Shown here in pieces: positions 5,821-7,343 of a stretch of 7,343 bases of DNA. The position numbers and the translations under genes are program-made. The notes beneath the pieces were generated by a model. The model saw only the letters and a list, made by a program, of their open reading frames with translations, was not told where the DNA came from and made no database searches. Position 1 is the stretch's first letter. Each line of letters opens with the position of its first letter. The stretch is from CAIOZW01 sp049318845 (lineage in GTDB: Bacteria; Acidobacteriota; Blastocatellia; RBC074), in assembly GCA_049318845.1 (NCBI GenBank), contig JBMOFH010000201.1, forward strand, positions 1 through 7,343, written 5' to 3'.

Positions 5821-6828
5821 ATGCCGCGAATTCTTACTGCGTTCCTGGTCTCTCTTCTCTTGCTGACTTCAGTCAGACCCGCACTCCAGCCCGCATCACA
5901 GGCGGCTGGTTCGCCAATTGGCCCACTTACCAGCCCATTAACCAGCCAGGCTGGAAAATCGGGGGAGCCGCCTGCAATTGCGTCGATCAGGGAAGCGATT
6001 CGGAAGAGCGGAGCTGAACAGGTTGGACTTGCAGTTCACGACCTCGCGACCGGTCGCCGGCTGTTGATCGACGAACGGGTTTCGTTTCATGCCGCCAGCA
6101 CGATGAAGGTTCCGGTGATGATGGAGCTCTTTAGACTCGCCGCGACCGGGCAACTTCGACTGACCGACCGGCTGCCGGTCAGAAACAGTTTCACGAGCAT
6201 TGTCGATGGATCCGAGTTTCGCCTCACCGCCGCCGATGACAGCGACCAGGAGATCTATAATCTTGTCGGTCGCGAGATGCCCGTCCTCGATCTGATCGAC
6301 CGCATGATCACCCAAAGCAGCAATCTTGCGACCAACATTCTGATCGAGCAGGCGCGCCCGCGAAATATCAACCAGCTTGCACGCCGGCTTGGCGCGATGG
6401 ACCTTCAGGTTCTGCGCGGTGTCGAGGACAACAAAGCCTTCAGGGCCGGCCGCAACAACACGACGACCGCCCTTGACCTCATGCTCCTGTTGGTCGCGAT
6501 CGCCGAGGGGCGTTTTATCCCAGCGGCCGATTGCGAAAAGATGATCGAAATTCTCGCCCGCCAAAAGTTCAATGACGGCATTCCGGCCGGGCTTCCACCC
6601 GGGACGCGTGTCGCCCACAAGACGGGTGAGATCACTCGCCATAAACACGACGCGGCAATCGTCTATCCGGAATTGACCGTGGGAAATCCACCGGTATCTT
6701 TTGAACACTCATCGCGAAAACCATACATCATTGTCGTCCTTACTCGTGGCATCGCCGAGAGTGAGCGGAGTGATCGCCTGATCGCAGAGATCTCGGGCAT
6801 TGTTTACCGGACGATCCGCTCTAATTAA
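5821..6828 (+). CDS. exported class A beta-lactamase-related serine hydrolase
   Basis: Penicillin-recognising active-site-serine hydrolase of the beta-lactamase2 (PF13354-like) group, 335 residues. Residues about 1-22 form a signal peptide (hydrophobic AFLVSLLLLTSV) with likely cleavage between about 20 and 30; no lipobox Cys. A Ser/Pro/Thr-rich spacer (about 30-50) precedes the fold. Motif 1 is Ser93-Thr-Met-Lys96 (S-x-x-K nucleophile and base). Motif 2 is Ser166-Ser167-Asn168, replacing the SDN of classical class A enzymes. An omega-loop-like segment, GVEDNKAFRAG (201-210), contains Glu202, which could match Glu166, but Asn170 of the ExxxN pattern is not at the expected spacing. Motif 3 is Lys267-Thr-Gly269. 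The enzyme acts in the periplasm or outside. It may hydrolyse beta-lactams, but the altered motifs and the family allow a peptidase, esterase or non-resistance role, so I assign no resistance name. It is divergent from the NHL gene, with no operon partner. Confidence 0.9.
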   Translation: MPRILTAFLVSLLLLTSVRPALQPASQAAGSPIGPLTSPLTSQAGKSGEPPAIASIREAIRKSGAEQVGLAVHDLATGRRLLIDERVSFHAASTMKVPVMMELFRLAATGQLRLTDRLPVRNSFTSIVDGSEFRLTAADDSDQEIYNLVGREMPVLDLIDRMITQSSNLATNILIEQARPRNINQLARRLGAMDLQVLRGVEDNKAFRAGRNNTTTALDLMLLLVAIAEGRFIPAADCEKMIEILARQKFNDGIPAGLPPGTRVAHKTGEITRHKHDAAIVYPELTVGNPPVSFEHSSRKPYIIVVLTRGIAESERSDRLIAEISGIVYRTIRSN

Positions 6829-6896
6829 AAGCGATAGCCGCTTATTGACGGGGCGTGACTTGCTGAATTGATGGAAATTTAATTGCGCCACGAGAT

Positions 6897-6902
6897 TATA
6901 AT
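6897..6902 (+). promoter_or_regulatory. candidate -10 box TATAAT before the exported protein at 7009
   Basis: A perfect TATAAT lies in the AT-rich 180-bp gap between the serine hydrolase stop and the next gene, about 105 nt before the ATG. No TTGACA-like hexamer lies at 16-18 nt; TTGATG (6868-6873) is 23 nt away. TTGCGC (6883-6888) with TATTAA (6907-6912), 18 nt apart, is an alternative. The rest of the gap holds only the weak inverted repeat AAGCG-N5-CGCTT (6829-6843) and the 10-nt tandem repeat at 6976-6995. Confidence 0.3.
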
Positions 6903-6975
6903 TCTTTATTAATGGCTCTATTTGTGCTAAAAAGGGTTCCATAAATCGTACCAAAGATAACCTGAATCAACTAAC

Positions 6976-6995
6976 ACGGTTAAAAACGGTTAAAA
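6976..6995. repeat. perfect 10-nt tandem repeat ACGGTTAAAA x2 abutting the ribosome-binding site
   Basis: Two adjacent exact copies (6976-6985 and 6986-6995), the second running into AAGGAG (6995-7000), the Shine-Dalgarno of the gene at 7009. It would lie in the mRNA leader or be a double half-site for a regulator. Confidence 0.85.
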
Positions 6996-7008
6996 AGGAG
7001 ACAACACA

Positions 7009-7343
7009 ATGAAACTTGCTCGCATAGCGTCTACGTTCGCCTTCACGGCGGCGATCGCTTTCCTGATGTCCGTCGTCCCGGGAGCTCCGAAGAGTGCTTC
7101 CGCACAGGGCCCGGCGGCTCGGTATGAGTGCAACTATGTCACGGCCAACAATACTACAGAGTTTACAGCTACTGGAACCACTGCTGTAGTTGGAACCTCG
7201 ACGAATGGCACCACCTACGTTACAAAGAACGTTCTGATTTCATTCGCCGGTACCAGCTCATTCAGTGGTATAGCCAATCGCCGTAACCTGCGTGCGCAGG
7301 TCACGACCAACATCATCTCGCGCGTTACCCAGACCGATGGTTC
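7009..7343 (+). CDS. exported protein of unknown function, 3' truncated by window edge
   Basis: An open frame runs from ATG 7009 to the end of the window (111 complete codons) without a stop. The start is strongly supported by AAGGAG 8 nt upstream. The N-terminus is a textbook signal peptide: MKLAR, a hydrophobic core (about 8-24), then KSASA-Q with likely cleavage after Ala32. The visible mature part (GPAARYECNYVTANNTTEFT...) is rich in Thr, Asn, Ser, Gly and Val, with one Cys (41), and looks beta-rich as in surface or secreted proteins. I recognise no family. The sharp drop in GC just before it and the repeat at its leader mark an independent transcription unit. Confidence 0.88.
   Translation, partial: MKLARIASTFAFTAAIAFLMSVVPGAPKSASAQGPAARYECNYVTANNTTEFTATGTTAVVGTSTNGTTYVTKNVLISFAGTSSFSGIANRRNLRAQVTTNIISRVTQTDG

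Noticed and set aside
5616..6017. Plus-strand open frame of 133 codons starting in the intergenic repeat region
   Set aside because: It runs through the palindrome and tandem repeat and then out of frame into the serine hydrolase signal peptide; composition is not protein-like and no ribosome-binding site precedes it.
5938..6708. Long open frame (256 codons) on the minus strand opposite the serine hydrolase
   Set aside because: The plus strand carries all three active-site motifs and a signal peptide; the antisense frame is a codon-bias shadow with no family features.
6829..6846. Possible terminator after the serine hydrolase (AAGCG-N5-CGCTT)
   Set aside because: Only a 5-bp stem and followed by TATTGACG rather than a T-tract; too weak to call.

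Overview
The window looks like chromosomal DNA from a moderately GC-rich, non-model Gram-negative bacterium. My best guess is Acidobacteriota, possibly Blastocatellia. This rests on gene style only: a secreted NHL-repeat protein with a long Pro-Thr linker and a C-terminal carbohydrate-binding-like domain, several small secreted proteins of unknown family, TTG and GTG starts with clear Shine-Dalgarno sites, and a short GC-rich dispersed-type palindrome. No rRNA, tRNA, CRISPR array, transposase or phage gene is visible, and the taxonomic guess is inference.

Layout, left to right: the 3' part of an M20-family amidohydrolase (+, cut by the left edge); a convergent unknown, probably exported, helical protein (-, 1126-1680); a divergent COG1579-type coiled-coil/C4 zinc-ribbon protein (+, corrected TTG start at 1793); rlmB, a SpoU/TrmH-type 23S rRNA 2'-O-methyltransferase (-, corrected GTG start at 3344), whose 3' end overlaps the zinc-ribbon gene by 14 bp tail to tail; a strong intrinsic terminator (-, 3371-3415); a 586-residue exported six-blade NHL protein (-, 3436-5196); a 624-bp intergenic region with several short repeats; an exported class A beta-lactamase-related serine hydrolase (+, corrected start at 5821); and the 5' end of another exported protein (+, from 7009, cut by the right edge).

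The genes do not form one operon. Strand switches separate almost all of them, and the one same-strand pair (the NHL gene followed by rlmB) is split by the terminator. Two genes concern translation or nucleic-acid housekeeping (rlmB and perhaps the zinc-ribbon protein). The others encode hydrolases or exported proteins acting outside the cytoplasm or at the envelope. I see no convincing new multi-gene system. The points most worth a second look are the strand-asymmetric terminator placed right against the rlmB start, the architecture of the NHL/Pro-Thr/C-terminal-domain protein, the altered active-site motifs of the serine hydrolase, and the short tandem repeats in the intergenic regions.
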